Assembly: GCF_029910215.1 (NCBI RefSeq)
Contig: NZ_CP110395.1
Location: forward strand, 2,852,001-2,916,000
Origin: Paraburkholderia sp. D15
Lineage (GTDB): Bacteria > Pseudomonadota > Gammaproteobacteria > Burkholderiales > Burkholderiaceae
Length of the DNA: 64,000 nucleotides
Direction of reading: 5' to 3'
A model generated the notes under the pieces. That model had not been told where the DNA came from. It worked only from the letters and a program-made list of their open reading frames with translations, and did no database searches. Each line of letters begins with the position of its first letter. Within the stretch, counting starts at the first letter, position 1. Shown here piece by piece: positions 62,736 through 64,000 of this stretch. Both the position numbers and the translations under genes were made by a program.

Positions 62736-64000
62736 TCACGGCTCCAGATTCAACTCCTGAATCTTGCGCGTGATCGTATTGCGCCCGATCCCCAGCCGCT
62801 CGGCGGCTTCGACCTTGCGTCCGCGCGTGAAATCCAGCGCTTCGCGAATCACCGCCGCCTCGAAACGCCGTGCGAGTTCGTCCATCACGTCCGCGGCGTT
62901 CTCGCGCAGCATCCGCGCGACTTCGGTCCGCAGCCCGCCCTCCCACGCGCTGACCGTGGTCGCGACCGCCGCGCCACCGACCAGCGCCGGGTGCGCGCTC
63001 ACGCTGCCGCCATTGGCCGGCGCCGTGCCCGCCAGGCCGGTCAAGGCCGCATCGCCGGAAGCCATGCCTGCTCCGCCGGTCAGCTCCGACACGCCCGCTT
63101 GCGCCGGCCCGAGATCGGGCGGCAAGTCCTTGATCTCGATGGTCTGCGCCGGCGCCATCACCGTCAGCCAGTTGGCGAGATTCTCCAACTGCCGCACGTT
63201 GCCCGGAAACGGCAGCGACGCCATATAAGCCAGCGCTTCTTCCGACACGCGCTTCGGCTCGACGCCGAGATCGCGCGCGCTCTTCTGCAGAAAATGCCGC
63301 GTCAGCAACGGAATGTCTTCACTGCGTTCGCGCAACGCCGGCAAGCGCAAACGGATCACATTGAGACGGTGATACAAGTCCTCGCGGAACAGCCCTTGCC
63401 GCACGCGCGATTCGAGATTCTGGTGGGTAGCCGCGATCACGCGCACGTTGGCGCGCAACGGGTTATGTCCGCCGACCCGATAGAACTGCCCGTCGGAAAG
63501 CACACGCAGCAGCCGCGTCTGCAGATCGAACGGCATGTCGCCGATTTCGTCGAGAAACAGCGTGCCGTTCTCGGCCTGCTCGAAGCGCCCCTGGCGCATC
63601 GCCTGCGCGCCGGTGAACGCGCCGCGCTCGTGCCCGAACAGTTCGGATTCCAGAAGGTCCTTCGGAATCGCCGCGGTGTTCAACGCGATGAAGGGACCGT
63701 TCGCGCGTGGGCTATGCCGGTGCAACGCACGCGCGACCAGTTCCTTCCCGGTGCCTGATTCGCCGGTAATGAGCACGGTGGCCGCCGAATGCGACAGACG
63801 GCCGATCGCGCGGAACATGTCCTGCATGGCCGGCGCCTGGCCGAGCATTTCAGGCGCCTCGGCGACGCGGTCGTCCCACGTCTGTTCGCCGCGCATGCTT
63901 TCGTCCACCGCGCGGCGGATCAGCTCGACCGCCTTGTCGACGTCGAATGGCTTGGCGAGGTACTCGAACGCGCCGCCCTGAAACGCGGCGACCGCGCTGT
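62736..64000 (-). CDS. ntrC: nitrogen regulation response regulator NtrC (N-terminus beyond window)
   Basis: The frame runs off the right edge. Visible are the end of the receiver domain (GGAFEYLAKPFDVDKAVELI, with the conserved Lys), the sigma-54 AAA+ domain with Walker A GESGTGKE, GAFTGA (sigma-54 contact loop), Walker B GTLFLDEIGDMP and the DLYHRLNVIRLRLPALRER segment, and the C-terminal Fis-type helix-turn-helix (KVEAAERLGIGRNTITRKI). NtrC activates nitrogen-assimilation promoters with sigma-54 after phosphorylation by NtrB. The linker before the DNA-binding domain is Ala/Gly-rich and long. Confidence 0.93.
   Translation of the reverse strand, partial: SAVAAFQGGAFEYLAKPFDVDKAVELIRRAVDESMRGEQTWDDRVAEAPEMLGQAPAMQDMFRAIGRLSHSAATVLITGESGTGKELVARALHRHSPRANGPFIALNTAAIPKDLLESELFGHERGAFTGAQAMRQGRFEQAENGTLFLDEIGDMPFDLQTRLLRVLSDGQFYRVGGHNPLRANVRVIAATHQNLESRVRQGLFREDLYHRLNVIRLRLPALRERSEDIPLLTRHFLQKSARDLGVEPKRVSEEALAYMASLPFPGNVRQLENLANWLTVMAPAQTIEIKDLPPDLGPAQAGVSELTGGAGMASGDAALTGLAGTAPANGGSVSAHPALVGGAAVATTVSAWEGGLRTEVARMLRENAADVMDELARRFEAAVIREALDFTRGRKVEAAERLGIGRNTITRKIQELNLEP

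Overview
The window is a 64 kb piece of a GC-rich chromosome from a member of the Burkholderiales, most likely Burkholderia or Paraburkholderia. This is inferred from gene content and order: the isc operon preceded by a low-molecular-weight phosphatase gene, aceE-aceF-lpdA with lipoyl domains on E2 and E3, a phasin gene, recJ-prfB-lysS, and the AAAGAAAAGTAGG inverted repeat. I ran no database search. Most of it is conserved core chromosome. The accessory exception is a short, visibly less GC-rich patch at 55.4-58.5 kb beside an initiator tRNA gene.

Layout. 0-6 kb: end of a YciO/Sua5-type gene, PHP phosphatase, alpha/beta hydrolase, DUF455 protein, gamma-carbonic-anhydrase-like protein, Hsp33 and a small lipoprotein. 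6-10.3 kb: pyrG-kdsA-eno-ftsB on the minus strand. 10.5-17.4 kb: a hydrolase, comEC, tatD, lolD and a lolC/E permease. 17.6-23.4 kb, plus strand: an RpfE-like protein, recJ, prfB (with the programmed +1 frameshift) and lysS. 23.8-31.6 kb: a glycine-zipper envelope protein, then iscR-iscS-iscU-iscA-hscB-hscA-fdx-iscX and a phosphatase gene on the minus strand. Two IscR-type operators precede iscR, and a terminator-like hairpin separates iscA from hscB. 32-36 kb: a lipoprotein and lutA-lutB, divergent from an IclR regulator. 36-39 kb: pbpG and phaP. 39-49 kb: the pyruvate dehydrogenase operon, divergent from a sensor kinase/response regulator pair. 49.6-55.4 kb: folD, prlC, a cytosine-deaminase-like gene and an amino-acid racemase. 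55.4-58.5 kb: the accessory patch. 58.9-64 kb: tRNA-fMet, a small unknown gene, xthA, a prolyl-oligopeptidase-family gene and the 3' part of ntrC.

The most interesting candidate system is the accessory patch. Three overlapping minus-strand genes encode a PAAR-tip protein, a Tae4-type peptidoglycan amidase (type VI secretion effector) and a three-helix membrane protein whose cysteine-containing C-terminal domain is predicted to be periplasmic. This looks like a carrier-toxin-immunity cassette with a membrane-anchored immunity protein. A 21-codon reading frame is start-stop coupled to the PAAR gene, and an unrecognised 230-residue protein lies upstream. No type VI structural gene is in the window.

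A second theme is many short tandem repeats with unrelated units of 6-16 bases in gaps between core genes, including one translated into an acidic Ser/Asp run inside ComEC.
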